A stretch of 64,000 nt of DNA from CAWCDJ01 sp963794265 (lineage in GTDB: Bacteria > Acidobacteriota > Terriglobia > Bryobacterales > Bryobacteraceae): assembly GCA_963794265.1 (NCBI GenBank), contig CAWCDJ010000001.1:930001-994000 (forward strand). Direction: 5' to 3'. Shown here piece after piece: positions 18,146-27,051 of the stretch. Under the pieces are notes generated by a model that saw nothing but the letters and a program-made list of their open reading frames with translations, searched no databases and was not told where the DNA came from. A program made the translations under genes and the position numbers. Every line of letters starts with the position of its first letter. The first letter of the stretch is position 1.

Positions 18146-19386
18146 ATTACCGCCTGCCGGCAGCCTTGGGCCTGATCCTGGCGATCGCCGCCGCGCAGCA
18201 GAAACCCGCGCCTTCCGCCGAACAGCAGGACCTGGACCACGCGCTTTCCGAAGCCGGAACCAGCCCCGTCGAGTTCCTGCGAGCCATCGAAAGCCACCTC
18301 GCGAAGTACCCCAACTCGCCGCGCAGGCCGGAACTGGAGCGCGCCGCGACGCGCGCCGCCATGGACGCCAACGACGACCGGCGAATCATTCTCTACGGCG
18401 AGCGCGTGCTCGCCCGGCGGCCGGACGATCTGCAGATTCTGGAGCGCGTGACGCGCTCGCTCGTGGCCGGCGCTTCCGGCCAATCCCCGGCCCTCGGCCT
18501 CAAATACGCGCAGCACTACGAGCAACTGGTCTCGGCCATGCGGAAGGATCGCCCGCTCGATTCCGACTGGCAGGATCAGGTGGACCGCAGCCTCGCCCGC
18601 GCCCTGTGCTACGAGGCGCGCGCTACCGGAAATCTCGGCCGGCCGAAGGAAGCGCTGCTCCTCGCCCAGCGTGCTTTTCAGCTCTTCCCGAACGCCGAAG
18701 CCGCGCGCGAAATCGCGCTCTGGCAGGAGAAACTCGGCAATTATGCCGCGGCCGCCGGCGCCATGGCCGACGCATTTACGGTCCAGGACCCGGGCAACAC
18801 CGATGCCGGCCGCGCCGGCGACCGCGTGCGCATGGGCGAACTCTACCTCAAGGCGAACGGTTCCGAAGCCGGCCTGGGCGACCTGGTGCTCGAAGCTTAC
18901 GACCGCAACCTGGGACTGGTGCTCGCGCGCGCCATGCGCTTCCGTGCCAACGACCCCAACGCCGGGCTTTCCGACCCCATGCAATTCATCCTCGGCGGCC
19001 CGGACGGCGCCAAACTCCAAATGGCCACTCTCAAAGGTAAGGTGGTGGTCTTCGACTTCTGGGCGACGTGGTGCACCCCCTGCCGCGCCCAGCACCCGCT
19101 GTACGAGCAGGTCGAGAAGCGATTCGAAGGCAACCCGGACGTAGTATTCCTCTCGATCGACACCGACGAAGAGCGCGGCCTGGTGCCGCCGTTCCTCGCG
19201 ACCATGAAGTGGACCGGCCCCGTTTATTTCGAAGACGGCCTTTCGCGCGCGTTCGAGATCACTTCAATCCCCACCACCATCGTGACCGATCGCAAAGGGG
19301 CGGTCTTCAGCCGTTTCAACGGCTTCACGCCGGAGAGTTTCGTCGAGACGCTCACCGCGCGAATCCGCGCCGCGCTGGCAAACTGA
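18142..19386 (+). CDS. TPR protein with C-terminal TlpA-like thioredoxin domain
   Basis: A 414-residue secreted protein: a short signal-like segment (1-19), a helical TPR-like region (about 35-260) with LARALCYEARATGNLGRPKE and YAAAAGAMADAFTVQDPGNT, and a thioredoxin domain from about 275. The redox motif is WATWCTPC (Cys311 and Cys314) followed by the TlpA/ResA-type IDTDEERGLVPPFL and the cis-Pro in TSIPTTIV. Such proteins reduce disulfides in the envelope, for example apocytochrome c. It overlaps the preceding gene by four bases (ATGA) and ends three bases from a convergent gene. The redox partner is unknown. Confidence 0.87.
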   Translation: MNYRLPAALGLILAIAAAQQKPAPSAEQQDLDHALSEAGTSPVEFLRAIESHLAKYPNSPRRPELERAATRAAMDANDDRRIILYGERVLARRPDDLQILERVTRSLVAGASGQSPALGLKYAQHYEQLVSAMRKDRPLDSDWQDQVDRSLARALCYEARATGNLGRPKEALLLAQRAFQLFPNAEAAREIALWQEKLGNYAAAAGAMADAFTVQDPGNTDAGRAGDRVRMGELYLKANGSEAGLGDLVLEAYDRNLGLVLARAMRFRANDPNAGLSDPMQFILGGPDGAKLQMATLKGKVVVFDFWATWCTPCRAQHPLYEQVEKRFEGNPDVVFLSIDTDEERGLVPPFLATMKWTGPVYFEDGLSRAFEITSIPTTIVTDRKGAVFSRFNGFTPESFVETLTARIRAALAN

Positions 19387-19389
19387 ACT

Positions 19390-20313
19390 TTACATCCGCG
19401 CCAGCTTGATCCCGCCGTTCGACGTGGTCAAATCGAGCAGTCCGCCCCCGCTTCCGATCATCGCGTCGAGGTAGTTCTTGTTGAACTCGCCCTGCGTGCG
19501 GACCTCGAAATCGGTGTTGATGTGGGAATTGCTGGTGCGGGCCACGACGTGCGCGTTCAGCTCCCCGAGCACGTTCACGGTGATTCCGGCATTGTTTGTG
19601 TGGGCGCGCAGGTCGCCGCGGTAGTTGGCCGGAATGGTCAGCTCGATGCTTCCGTTCGAGGTCTCCGCGCGCACCGTGCGGTCAGGCCGGCTGATGTCGG
19701 CGCGAATGCTTGCGTTCGAGCTGGTGGCGTCCACCCTTCCGGTGACGCGGTCCACCTGAATACGGCCGTTGGAGGTGTGGAGCACGACGTCGCCATCCAC
19801 CGCGATGAGCTCGATGCCCCCATTGGAAGTCTGGGCGTCGAGGTTGCCCTTGAGGTTGCTCACCTGGATTTTGGCATTCGAAGTCTTGAGGCGCGCCGGA
19901 CCGACGCCGTCCGACGTAATGATATGGCCGTTCGACGAGACGATGCGGTCGAGCAGCACGCCGCGTGGAACCCGGATGACGAGGCTGGCGCCGGCCCGGC
20001 CCTTGCGGTCGTAAGGCGGCACCACCCGCACGTCGATGCTCGTGGCGCTGTGCTCAATGTCCACCGGCAGCGCATCCGCGGCCGCCTGCGTCGGGCCGTA
20101 CTTGGTGCCGCTGATATCGATGGTGTTCTGGTCCCATCCCGATATCTCGACCGAACCATTGAACGTCTCCGCGGTCAGCCGGCCGTCGGAGTTGAGCGGA
20201 TATGTGTAATGGAAGTCGCGGCTGAAACGCTCGAAATCTCCGAAATCGGCGTCACATGCCGCAAGGCAGAGCAAGCCGGCCGCAAGAGCCGGTATCATCA
20301 GCTTCGTTCGCAT
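19390..20313 (-). CDS. DUF4097-type beta-helix lipoprotein (putative adhesin)
   Basis: The start at 20313 was chosen because the product begins with a lipoprotein signal (MRTKLMIPALAAGLLCLAAC) and is preceded by GAGGACA; a longer frame upstream adds only Arg/Pro-rich residues. The 307-residue product is built of a repeated strand unit centred on T-S-N-G/A (KTSNAKI, QTSNGGI, HTSNGRI, SSNASI, ETSNGSI, NNAGI, RTSNSHI, TSNGGI), which forms a right-handed beta-solenoid in DUF4097 proteins. It should be anchored to a membrane. Function not known; often linked with envelope stress loci. Confidence 0.85.
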   Translation of the reverse strand: MRTKLMIPALAAGLLCLAACDADFGDFERFSRDFHYTYPLNSDGRLTAETFNGSVEISGWDQNTIDISGTKYGPTQAAADALPVDIEHSATSIDVRVVPPYDRKGRAGASLVIRVPRGVLLDRIVSSNGHIITSDGVGPARLKTSNAKIQVSNLKGNLDAQTSNGGIELIAVDGDVVLHTSNGRIQVDRVTGRVDATSSNASIRADISRPDRTVRAETSNGSIELTIPANYRGDLRAHTNNAGITVNVLGELNAHVVARTSNSHINTDFEVRTQGEFNKNYLDAMIGSGGGLLDLTTSNGGIKLARM

Positions 20314-20465
20314 TGGCTGTCCTCGACCTGAAATATACGATGCGCCTTCCGGTTTTGTTCCATGCTTCCGCGGAAGCGGGGCCGGGACCCGCGACAAATA
20401 TACGGCAGGCTGCCGCCGAAGAAAAGGGCGTGCCGCCTCCGTTTTTGCGCGAGACTGGTGTATCT

Positions 20466-22712
20466 ATGAGGCTCCTGATCTGTCTGCTGTTCTGCGCCCA
20501 GGCACTGGCCGCGGACTTTTTTCCGGTAGCGGTCTGGTACGGAGGCGGCAAGGCGCGCGCCCCCATGCTCGAAAGGAACCCGCGCGCGAAAAAAGAGCTC
20601 TGGCGCCGCGACATCCGCCAGATCAAAGCGCTCGGATTCAACACGGTCCGCACCTGGATCGACTGGGCCACCGGAGAACCGCGGGAACACGAGTACCACT
20701 TCGAAAACCTGGACGTGATCCTGGAACTGGCTCAGGAAGAGGGGCTTAAGGTCTTCCTGCAAGTCTATATGGACTCCGCGCCGCGCTGGGTGGGAGAGAA
20801 GTATCCGGATTCGCTGTTCGTCTCCTCGAATGGCGAGGCGGTCAAGCCGGAATCGTCGCCCGGATACTGCATGGACCACCCCGGCGTGCGGAAGGCCGAC
20901 CTGGAGTTCTACACGGCGCTGGCCGAACACGTGCACAGCAATCCTGCATTCGCGGGCTGGGACCTGTGGAGCGAACCGCACGTCATCAACTGGGCCACTC
21001 CCGAGTACATTCCCAACCCGGAGTTCTGCTTCTGCCGGAACACCATCGCCAAATTCCGCCTCTGGCTCCGCAAAAAGTACGGCGACCTCGACCGCCTGAA
21101 TGCCGCCTGGTATCGCGGCTACGACAACTGGGACGAGGTCGAACCCGGGCGCATGAGCACCATCCTCTCCTACACCGATTACATCGATTGGAAGACCTTC
21201 ATCGCCGATAAGCTCGGCGACGACCTGCACGACCGCTATCTGGCCGTGAAGCGCGTCGACCCCGGCAGCATCGTCACCAGCCACGCCGCGGCCGTGGGGC
21301 TGTTCACGTCGCCCAATCACTGGGAAGGCCAGCCCGACGACTGGACCATGGCCCGGCAGGTGGATTTCTACGGCACGTCGTTCTATCCGAAGCATTCCGC
21401 CTTTGTCGACCGCGATGTCGCCTGGCGCGGGGCGCTGTTCGATTTCACGCGCTCGTTCGGTTTCGCCGACGGGCGGAACGGCTTCTACGTCGGGGAACTG
21501 CAGGGCGGGTTCGGAACGGTGGCGCTGAATGTCGGCCCCACGGTGACTCCCGGCGATATCCGCACCTGGGCCTGGACGGCGCTCTCGCGCGGCGCCAAAG
21601 GCGTGAACTTTTACGCCTGGTACCCCATGAGCTCCGGGTACGAGAGCGGCGGGTTCGGGCTGATCCAACTCGATGGCACCGTGACCGAGCGAGCCCGGGT
21701 AGCCGGTTCGATTGCCCGGGTGGTGGACCGCAACCAGCGGTTGTTCCTCGACGCGCACCCGCCGCGCGCCGAGGTGGCGATCGTCTACAACCCCCTGGCG
21801 CATTTCGTGGGCGGGCGCCAACGGTCGGAGGTCACGGCCGGACCGCAGGGCGAAGTGGCCGGGATCGAGCGCGACTCACTGCTGGGCGCCTATCGCGCGC
21901 TCTTCGGCCACAACGTGGAGCTCGATTACGTCCACATCAACGAGCTCTCTTCCGGGGTGCTGAAGCTCTACAAGCTGGTCATCCTTCCCTACCCGCTGAT
22001 GCTGCCGGAAGCCTCGGTGGAACCGCTCCGCCGGTATGTCGAAAATGGCGGCACGCTGGTTTCCGAAGCGCGGCCGGGATGGAACAACGAGCGGGGCTAC
22101 GCGTCGGAGACGATCCCGGGCATGGGACTCGCGGAAGTCATGGGCTGCCGGGAAACGGCCGTGCAGGTGGCTCCCAAGGGCCGCACGAGCCTGCGATGGA
22201 CCGGCACCGGGATCCCCGGCTTGGAGGCCGGGGAATGGCTGCCCGGACGCTGGTATGAAGAGACACTCGAACCGGCCGGAAAGGACGCGCAGGTGGTGGC
22301 ACAGTTCGCGAACGGCGCCCCGGCTGCCGTTGTTTCCCAATTCGGAAAGGGCAAGACCCTAACCCTGGGGTCGTACCTCAGCGCGGCGTATGAGACTTCG
22401 CCCACACCCGCCGCGGCACGCTTTTACGCGGGGCTGCTGGAGTGGGCGGGCGTCACTCCGCCGCCCGATGGAGGGAGCCCGGGGATCGAGGTGCGGGTTC
22501 TCGAATCCGGCCCGAACCGGCTGGTCTTTGTGTTCAACCACAGCCGGCTGACCGCCGACGCCCGGGTCGCACTGCGTATCCCGGGAGCCTGGCGGGCATC
22601 CGACCTGGTGGAGGGCGGTGCCGTTCACACCACGCGCAGCCGGGAGGCGCTGCAATTCGGCCGGCCGCTCGGCCCCGAGGCGGTCTGGGTCGTGAAACTC
22701 GAACGCCAGTGA
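20466..22712 (+). CDS. Secreted GH42 beta-galactosidase
   Basis: A 748-residue glycoside hydrolase family 42 enzyme that removes beta-linked galactose. The ATG at 20466 starts a clear signal peptide (MRLLICLLFCAQALAA); an upstream extension to 20256 overlaps the divergent gene and is not credible. Domain A is a TIM barrel with acid/base Glu170 in WDLWSEPHV and nucleophile Glu344 in FYVGELQGG. The trimerisation domain follows (VAIVYNPL, LGAYRALFGHNVELDYVH, LVILPYPLMLPE), then a small beta domain near the end. A signal peptide is less common in this family. A cysteine-rich patch NPEFCFCRNT is near residue 192. Confidence 0.92.
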   Translation: MRLLICLLFCAQALAADFFPVAVWYGGGKARAPMLERNPRAKKELWRRDIRQIKALGFNTVRTWIDWATGEPREHEYHFENLDVILELAQEEGLKVFLQVYMDSAPRWVGEKYPDSLFVSSNGEAVKPESSPGYCMDHPGVRKADLEFYTALAEHVHSNPAFAGWDLWSEPHVINWATPEYIPNPEFCFCRNTIAKFRLWLRKKYGDLDRLNAAWYRGYDNWDEVEPGRMSTILSYTDYIDWKTFIADKLGDDLHDRYLAVKRVDPGSIVTSHAAAVGLFTSPNHWEGQPDDWTMARQVDFYGTSFYPKHSAFVDRDVAWRGALFDFTRSFGFADGRNGFYVGELQGGFGTVALNVGPTVTPGDIRTWAWTALSRGAKGVNFYAWYPMSSGYESGGFGLIQLDGTVTERARVAGSIARVVDRNQRLFLDAHPPRAEVAIVYNPLAHFVGGRQRSEVTAGPQGEVAGIERDSLLGAYRALFGHNVELDYVHINELSSGVLKLYKLVILPYPLMLPEASVEPLRRYVENGGTLVSEARPGWNNERGYASETIPGMGLAEVMGCRETAVQVAPKGRTSLRWTGTGIPGLEAGEWLPGRWYEETLEPAGKDAQVVAQFANGAPAAVVSQFGKGKTLTLGSYLSAAYETSPTPAAARFYAGLLEWAGVTPPPDGGSPGIEVRVLESGPNRLVFVFNHSRLTADARVALRIPGAWRASDLVEGGAVHTTRSREALQFGRPLGPEAVWVVKLERQ

Positions 22713-22733
22713 AGTTGCCACACCATAGAGCTA

Positions 22734-22763
22734 TTGGCATCCACGATAAAGTGGTGTTAAACT
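22734..22763 (+). promoter_or_regulatory. Candidate promoter for the small secreted protein gene
   Basis: TTGGCA at 22734-22739 (five of six to the -35 consensus) and TAAACT at 22758-22763 (four of six to -10) are 18 bases apart. They would give a leader of about 55 bases before the ATG at 22825. Also in the leader is TTGACA at about 22796, but no -10 follows it at the right distance. Confidence 0.35.
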
Positions 22764-22824
22764 CCGAAATGGGTTTACCGGCCCGGTTTTTTGACAATCG
22801 AACCAACCGGTTCAGGAGATTTCC

Positions 22825-23154
22825 ATGATTAAGAAACTCGTACTCGCGTTTGCGGCCCTGGCGCTGGCTACTGCATTTGGGGGCGCCGTTTCGGGTGTTC
22901 ATTACAAGATCACGCTGCTGCAGCCTTCCGTTGTGAAGGGGACTGAACTGAAGGCTGGGGAATACCGGCTCCAGCTTGTCAATGAGACTGCGACCATCAC
23001 CGGTCAAAAGCTCACTGTTGATGTGCCGGTCAAAGTCGAGACCAACGAACGGAAGTATGACAGTACGGCTATCCGTTACATCGAACAGAACGGGAAGGCC
23101 ATAGTTTCCGAAATCCGGATTGGCGGGACGAAAACCAAACTTCTGATTAATTAA
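22825..23154 (+). CDS. Small secreted protein
   Basis: A 109-residue protein with a signal peptide (MIKKLVLAFAALALATAFGG) preceded by AGGAG seven bases before the ATG. The mature part is predicted all-beta: it has alternating hydrophobic strands such as YKITLLQPSVVKG, LKAGEYRLQLVNE and AIVSEIRIGGTKTKLLIN. The pattern 'G-T-E-L-K-A-G-E-Y-R' is common in small secreted acidobacterial proteins of unknown role. Base use is less GC-rich than the neighbours. It is followed by a strong hairpin at 23174-23194. Confidence 0.75.
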   Translation: MIKKLVLAFAALALATAFGGAVSGVHYKITLLQPSVVKGTELKAGEYRLQLVNETATITGQKLTVDVPVKVETNERKYDSTAIRYIEQNGKAIVSEIRIGGTKTKLLIN

Positions 23155-23173
23155 TAACTTACTGAGCAGCAAG

Positions 23174-23194
23174 GGGCCGGGCGTCGCCCGGCCC
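23174..23194. terminator. GC-rich hairpin between convergent genes
   Basis: A perfect nine-base stem (GGGCCGGGC with GCCCGGCCC) and a three-base loop lie 20 bases after the small secreted protein gene and just before the stop of the convergent glycosyltransferase gene. There is no run of T on either side, so it is a weak Rho-independent terminator at best. On the minus strand it is preceded by GGAG, the kind of head that some REP elements carry, so it may instead be an unrelated repeat. Confidence 0.5.
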
Positions 23195-23196
23195 TC

Positions 23197-24465
23197 CTAA
23201 TTCCCTCTTCCGACAAATCCCCACACCAGATATAGATTGCGAAGCTGGCGGTAGCCCAGGTTTTCCACAATGGCCGCCACAAACAACTGCTTGATCTGCG
23301 CCGGATCCGGGCCCCGGTCGCTAACGAGAGCGGGCAGAACGACCGCGGCGGTCGAGACCACCAGGCCCGTGCCGGCGCTCGCCACCAGGAAGAACAACGC
23401 GGTTGGAGCATCCAGCCACCCCAGAATCCAGCCGGCCAGCGCCAGGGGATAGCCCGCGATTTCGAGCAGCGGTTGGAACAGACGGTACCAGAGCACGCCC
23501 GCGCGGACGCGTCTGGCCGTTCCGCGCGGCCAGCGAATCCAAAGCCGCGACAGTTCCTCCTGGTCGCGGGCCGTCTCACGGCCCAATTCCCGCCAGTTCG
23601 AAACCCGGGCGGGAAGCACCACGGGGTCGGGCACGAGCGCAACCCGGTAGGGTACCTCGGCAGATCTCGCCGCGGCGTGCAGCCGCAGGCAAAGATCCGC
23701 CATGCCGCCCCGAAAACCGTGCGCCGCCATCACCGCGTCGCGGCGCACCAGCACCGCCGCGTCAGGCACCGGCAGCAGCAGGTTCCACCCGCGGAAAGCG
23801 GCGCAGCGGACCAGCCAGTTCCGCAGGAATGCGCACGCGGCGAAGCGGGCTGCCCATCCGCCTGGCGCGGGAGCGGGAGCCAGGCCGCAGACCGCCACCG
23901 TCTCCTCGGGTTTCTCGAGCATAGGGCGTACCAGGCGCAGCAGCAGATTCGGCGTAAAGCGGCTGAAGCGGTCCACCTGGCCGATCACCGGGAAACGCGC
24001 GGCGTTGACCCCTGCATTCAGAGCGTCGCCGAGGCCTCCCGGTTCCTTATCCACGAGCACGAGCTGAATCGGGTCGTAGGATTCATAAACGCCGCGCACC
24101 GGTGCCGCTTTCAGTTCCCCGGAACAGTCGCGGGAAGAAGGACCAAGCCGGAATTCGGCCAGCCAGCGGTCGCGCTCGAGCGGCTCCGGGCCGTCCAGCA
24201 CCACCACCACCTCGTAGCTTCCGTAGTGCAGCTCCAGCAGCTCCCGGACCCAGGCGCGCGACTCGGGCGAAGCGTCGGCCGGTGAAGTGATCACGGAAAT
24301 CCCCGGAGCCATAGGCGATTTCAACAGGATCGAATCGTCATCCCAGGCAGCGCGGACCAGTCGCCGCAAGACCTGGCAGCCCCGCAACAGCGCATACAGC
24401 GCGACTCCCGCGGAAACCATTAGAACCACCGAGAGTGCTATGAGAATGGCCGCCGGGATAGTCAT
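23197..24465 (-). CDS. Membrane family 2 glycosyltransferase-like protein with altered DxD
   Basis: A 422-residue protein with an N-terminal membrane helix (about 4-26), a GT-A-like domain, and two or three membrane helices near the end (about 335-384). Family features are GISVITSPADASPES, YEVVVVLDGPEPLER and GLGDALNAGVNAARFPVIGQ. Where processive transferases have D-A-D, this protein has VDRFSRF (Asp165), and the usual Q-x-x-R-W is loosely replaced by DQEELSRLWIRW (about 301-312). The catalytic state is thus uncertain. The ATG at 24465 overlaps the stop of the HEAT gene as ATGA. As last gene of the kinase-regulator-HEAT operon it is the likely output; a surface glycan is my inference. Confidence 0.78.
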   Translation of the reverse strand: MTIPAAILIALSVVLMVSAGVALYALLRGCQVLRRLVRAAWDDDSILLKSPMAPGISVITSPADASPESRAWVRELLELHYGSYEVVVVLDGPEPLERDRWLAEFRLGPSSRDCSGELKAAPVRGVYESYDPIQLVLVDKEPGGLGDALNAGVNAARFPVIGQVDRFSRFTPNLLLRLVRPMLEKPEETVAVCGLAPAPAPGGWAARFAACAFLRNWLVRCAAFRGWNLLLPVPDAAVLVRRDAVMAAHGFRGGMADLCLRLHAAARSAEVPYRVALVPDPVVLPARVSNWRELGRETARDQEELSRLWIRWPRGTARRVRAGVLWYRLFQPLLEIAGYPLALAGWILGWLDAPTALFFLVASAGTGLVVSTAAVVLPALVSDRGPDPAQIKQLFVAAIVENLGYRQLRNLYLVWGFVGRGN

Positions 24466-25538
24466 GCGCGCGGCTCTCCCCGGACACTCGCCAGGGCGGC
24501 GCGGGCGTGATGCGCGGTCACGCTGTTGAGGCCCGCGCTCAGCTCTTCGAGCGCCTCCCATCCTTGGGGTGGCATGGCAGCCAGCGCCGCGGCGGCGCTA
24601 CGGACCACCTCCGCACCCGCCCGGCGCGCCAGGGCGGCCAGGTACGGCAGGCTTTCTTCCATGCCCAGGCGCCCGGCGGCGAGGGTGGCGGCCGCGATCA
24701 CTTCCGGGTCCGGGTCTTCGAGGGCGCGCAGAACGGCGGAGCGCGCTTCGGGTGTCAGGGGGATAAGCGGCGCCAGGCCCAGGGCATGCAGCCTGACGGC
24801 GGTGTCGGGGTGTTCGAGCAGCCGCGGCAGCTCCGGAACGATGACCGCGCGCTGCCAGGCCGACAGCATTTCGAGCGCCGCCAGAACCACACGGCTATCC
24901 GGAGAAGAGAGCGCCGCGGGGATTACCCTCTGCGAGAGTTCCGCGGTGTGCCGCCGCAGGTCCCCCGCCAGTACCGCGCGCGTCAGGGGATCGCTCGCAA
25001 GGGCAAACTCGAAAACCGAATCCAAGGTGGCGGCTTCTTCAGACTGAACCAGTCCCCTGGCGGCCGAAATCCGGGTGTCCTCATCCGGGTCCCCGATGGC
25101 AGCCGCCTGAAGTTCTCCGGCCAGGCGGCGGCAGGGTTCATACGAGGAGACGAACGCCAGGCGCGCGAAGGCTTCGCGGCGGTTTAGGGCGTTGGACGAC
25201 CGGGCCCGGGCGCACCAGTCGCGCACCAGCCCCAGCTCCAGCGCCAATTCGCAGAGCCTCTCTTTGGCTCCGCCGGCCACCGCACCGCGGAACAACAGGA
25301 GGCCTTCGGACAGTGCCGCGGAATCCGGCTCCAGAAAGCGGCGAAGCTGCTCGACCTTGTCCGCACCTGCCAGGAAATCCACCAGGAGGGCTCGGATTTC
25401 CGGAGCCACCGCGGCGGAAGACTGCTCCCGGCGGCAGCGCCTCAGGCTGCGCAGCAGCGCCACATCGAGTCCGGCCAGGACCACCGCTTCCGAGCAGCCC
25501 ACCAGGGCGGCGACCGCGCCGACAAAGACCCCCGTCAT
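24462..25538 (-). CDS. HEAT-repeat protein, membrane-anchored
   Basis: The ATG at 25538 overlaps the stop of the regulator gene (ATGA), giving a 358-residue product; a much longer frame reads into the regulator and is discarded. It begins with a hydrophobic segment (MTGVFVGAVAALVGCSEAVVLAGLDV) that may be a membrane helix. About seven HEAT/PBS-lyase repeats follow, such as ELQAAAIGDPDEDTRISAAR, VIPAALSSPDSRVVLAALEM, LPRLLEHPDTAVRLHALGLA and VLRALEDPDPEVIAAATLAA. No catalytic motif. Being between a response regulator and a membrane glycosyltransferase, and coupled to both, it may act as a scaffold that links them; this is inference. Confidence 0.82.
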   Translation of the reverse strand: MTGVFVGAVAALVGCSEAVVLAGLDVALLRSLRRCRREQSSAAVAPEIRALLVDFLAGADKVEQLRRFLEPDSAALSEGLLLFRGAVAGGAKERLCELALELGLVRDWCARARSSNALNRREAFARLAFVSSYEPCRRLAGELQAAAIGDPDEDTRISAARGLVQSEEAATLDSVFEFALASDPLTRAVLAGDLRRHTAELSQRVIPAALSSPDSRVVLAALEMLSAWQRAVIVPELPRLLEHPDTAVRLHALGLAPLIPLTPEARSAVLRALEDPDPEVIAAATLAAGRLGMEESLPYLAALARRAGAEVVRSAAAALAAMPPQGWEALEELSAGLNSVTAHHARAALASVRGEPRA

Positions 25539-27040
25539 TTCGGGAACAGCCGCTTCAATCGAGCCACCAGTTCCATGGGGCTGAAAGGCTTGACCACGTA
25601 ATCGTCGGCCCCCAAGGTGAAGGCTCGGATGACATCGTTTTCCTGCTGGCGCGCGGTCAGCAGCAGCACCCGGGTAGGCAGCGCTTCGCCCCGGATGGCG
25701 GCGAGCACCTCGTATCCATCCAAACCGGGCATGTTGACATCCAGCACGGCGGCTTCCGGTTTGTTCTTGCGGATGGCTTCGATGGCGCCGGTGCCGTCGG
25801 CGGCGGTCAGGCACTCCATGCCAAAATTCTCGATGGCGGCCCGCACCAGAACCAGCACCGTGGGATCGTCGTCAGCCACCAGCACCCGAAGGCGCCCCGG
25901 CCGGGAGACCGCGGACGGCTGTGCGGAAACCGCGGGCCGGTCGGCCGCGGCCGGCCGCGAGCACGCCAGGCTGAGCCGGACCAGGGCCTCATCCACGTCC
26001 CAGGGGTCCATCAGGAATTCCACGCCGGGCACCTGAGCCGCTTCGACGGCCAGCAACTGCTCGCGCGGGCCGACGAACACCAGGGGCACACCCACCGCTT
26101 CCCGGCGGACCTGCATCCAGTTCGAATCCAGATTCTCGGTGCGCACGCTGATCACGACCAGGTCGAAGTCGCGAATTTCGGCCGAATCCTCCGGCCTCGA
26201 AACAGGCAGGCAGACGGCCTCCGCCCGGGCCCGCTCCAGGGCCACCGTCAGGCGCTCCGCCTCGTTGGCCGGAAAGCCGACCAGCGCCGCGCGCTTCCCG
26301 CTCAGGACGTCCAGAACGGCCGCCGGAACCGGGGTGTCGCGGGCCTCCCGCGGAGTGCTGAACGCCAGAACCAGGTTGGCCAGGGATTCGCGAAGCTGGC
26401 CGGCGTCGAGCGGACGCTCGCGCAGCACGGCTTCCACCTCGCGGCACAGACGGCTGATTGCGCTATAGCCCAGCAACCCGGCGGCGCCGATCCACTGGTG
26501 CGCGGCGCGCGCGACCTCGTCGCTCTGGAAGGAACCCTCCAGGTCGCGCAGCCACTGGCGCGTCGTCTCATAGCCCTCATCCAGAAAACGCCGGCGCAGC
26601 GCCAGCATTTCCGATTGGGAAGACAGGTCGCCAACCGCCTCGGGTGCCGCCGCCGGCGGGGTCTGGTCGCGCTGATCCAGGTATCCCCGGATGCGGGCAC
26701 CCAAAGCTCGAGTGTCGATCGGCTTGGTGATATAGCCATCGCAACCGGCGTCTATGGCTTTCTGCTCGTCGCCTTTCATGGCAAACGCCGTAAGTGCGAC
26801 TACGGTAATATCCCGGGTCCCCGCGTCCTGCTTGATCCTCCGGGTTAACTCCAGCCCGTCGATACCGGGCAATTGAATATCGGCCAGCACCAGGTGGGGG
26901 TGACAGCTCCGGAGTAACTCCAGCGCATCCTCCGCATTAGGGGCTGTTAATACCTTGTAACCTTCGTTAAGCAGGAGGATGCGAGTCAATTTCAGATTGA
27001 CCGGTGTATCATCGACCACCAGAATAGACTCTCCCGCCAT
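25535..27040 (-). CDS. Multi-domain response regulator (REC-HPt-like-degenerate REC-REC)
   Basis: A 501-residue regulator without a DNA-binding domain. The first receiver (4-122) has Asp54 in VLADIQLPGIDG and Lys of ITKPID. Next is an HPt-like helical domain (about 145-230) with His181 in AHQWIGAAGLLGY; the usual Lys after the His is Ile184. A third domain (about 240-365) folds like a receiver by pattern but lacks the acidic pocket. The last receiver (about 375-500) is canonical, with Asp434 in AVLDVNMPGLDG, Thr in LLLTARQ and Lys in YVVKPFSP. It starts 11 bases after the kinase gene. Phosphate probably flows kinase to receiver to HPt to receiver, but His181 needs testing. Confidence 0.86.
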   Translation of the reverse strand: MAGESILVVDDTPVNLKLTRILLLNEGYKVLTAPNAEDALELLRSCHPHLVLADIQLPGIDGLELTRRIKQDAGTRDITVVALTAFAMKGDEQKAIDAGCDGYITKPIDTRALGARIRGYLDQRDQTPPAAAPEAVGDLSSQSEMLALRRRFLDEGYETTRQWLRDLEGSFQSDEVARAAHQWIGAAGLLGYSAISRLCREVEAVLRERPLDAGQLRESLANLVLAFSTPREARDTPVPAAVLDVLSGKRAALVGFPANEAERLTVALERARAEAVCLPVSRPEDSAEIRDFDLVVISVRTENLDSNWMQVRREAVGVPLVFVGPREQLLAVEAAQVPGVEFLMDPWDVDEALVRLSLACSRPAAADRPAVSAQPSAVSRPGRLRVLVADDDPTVLVLVRAAIENFGMECLTAADGTGAIEAIRKNKPEAAVLDVNMPGLDGYEVLAAIRGEALPTRVLLLTARQQENDVIRAFTLGADDYVVKPFSPMELVARLKRLFPK

Positions 27041-27051
27041 CGTCCCGTATT

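Noticed and set aside
22791..22797. TTGACA in front of the small secreted protein gene as -35 box
   Set aside because: The matching -10 would fall on the ribosome site; the pair at 22734-22763 is better placed.
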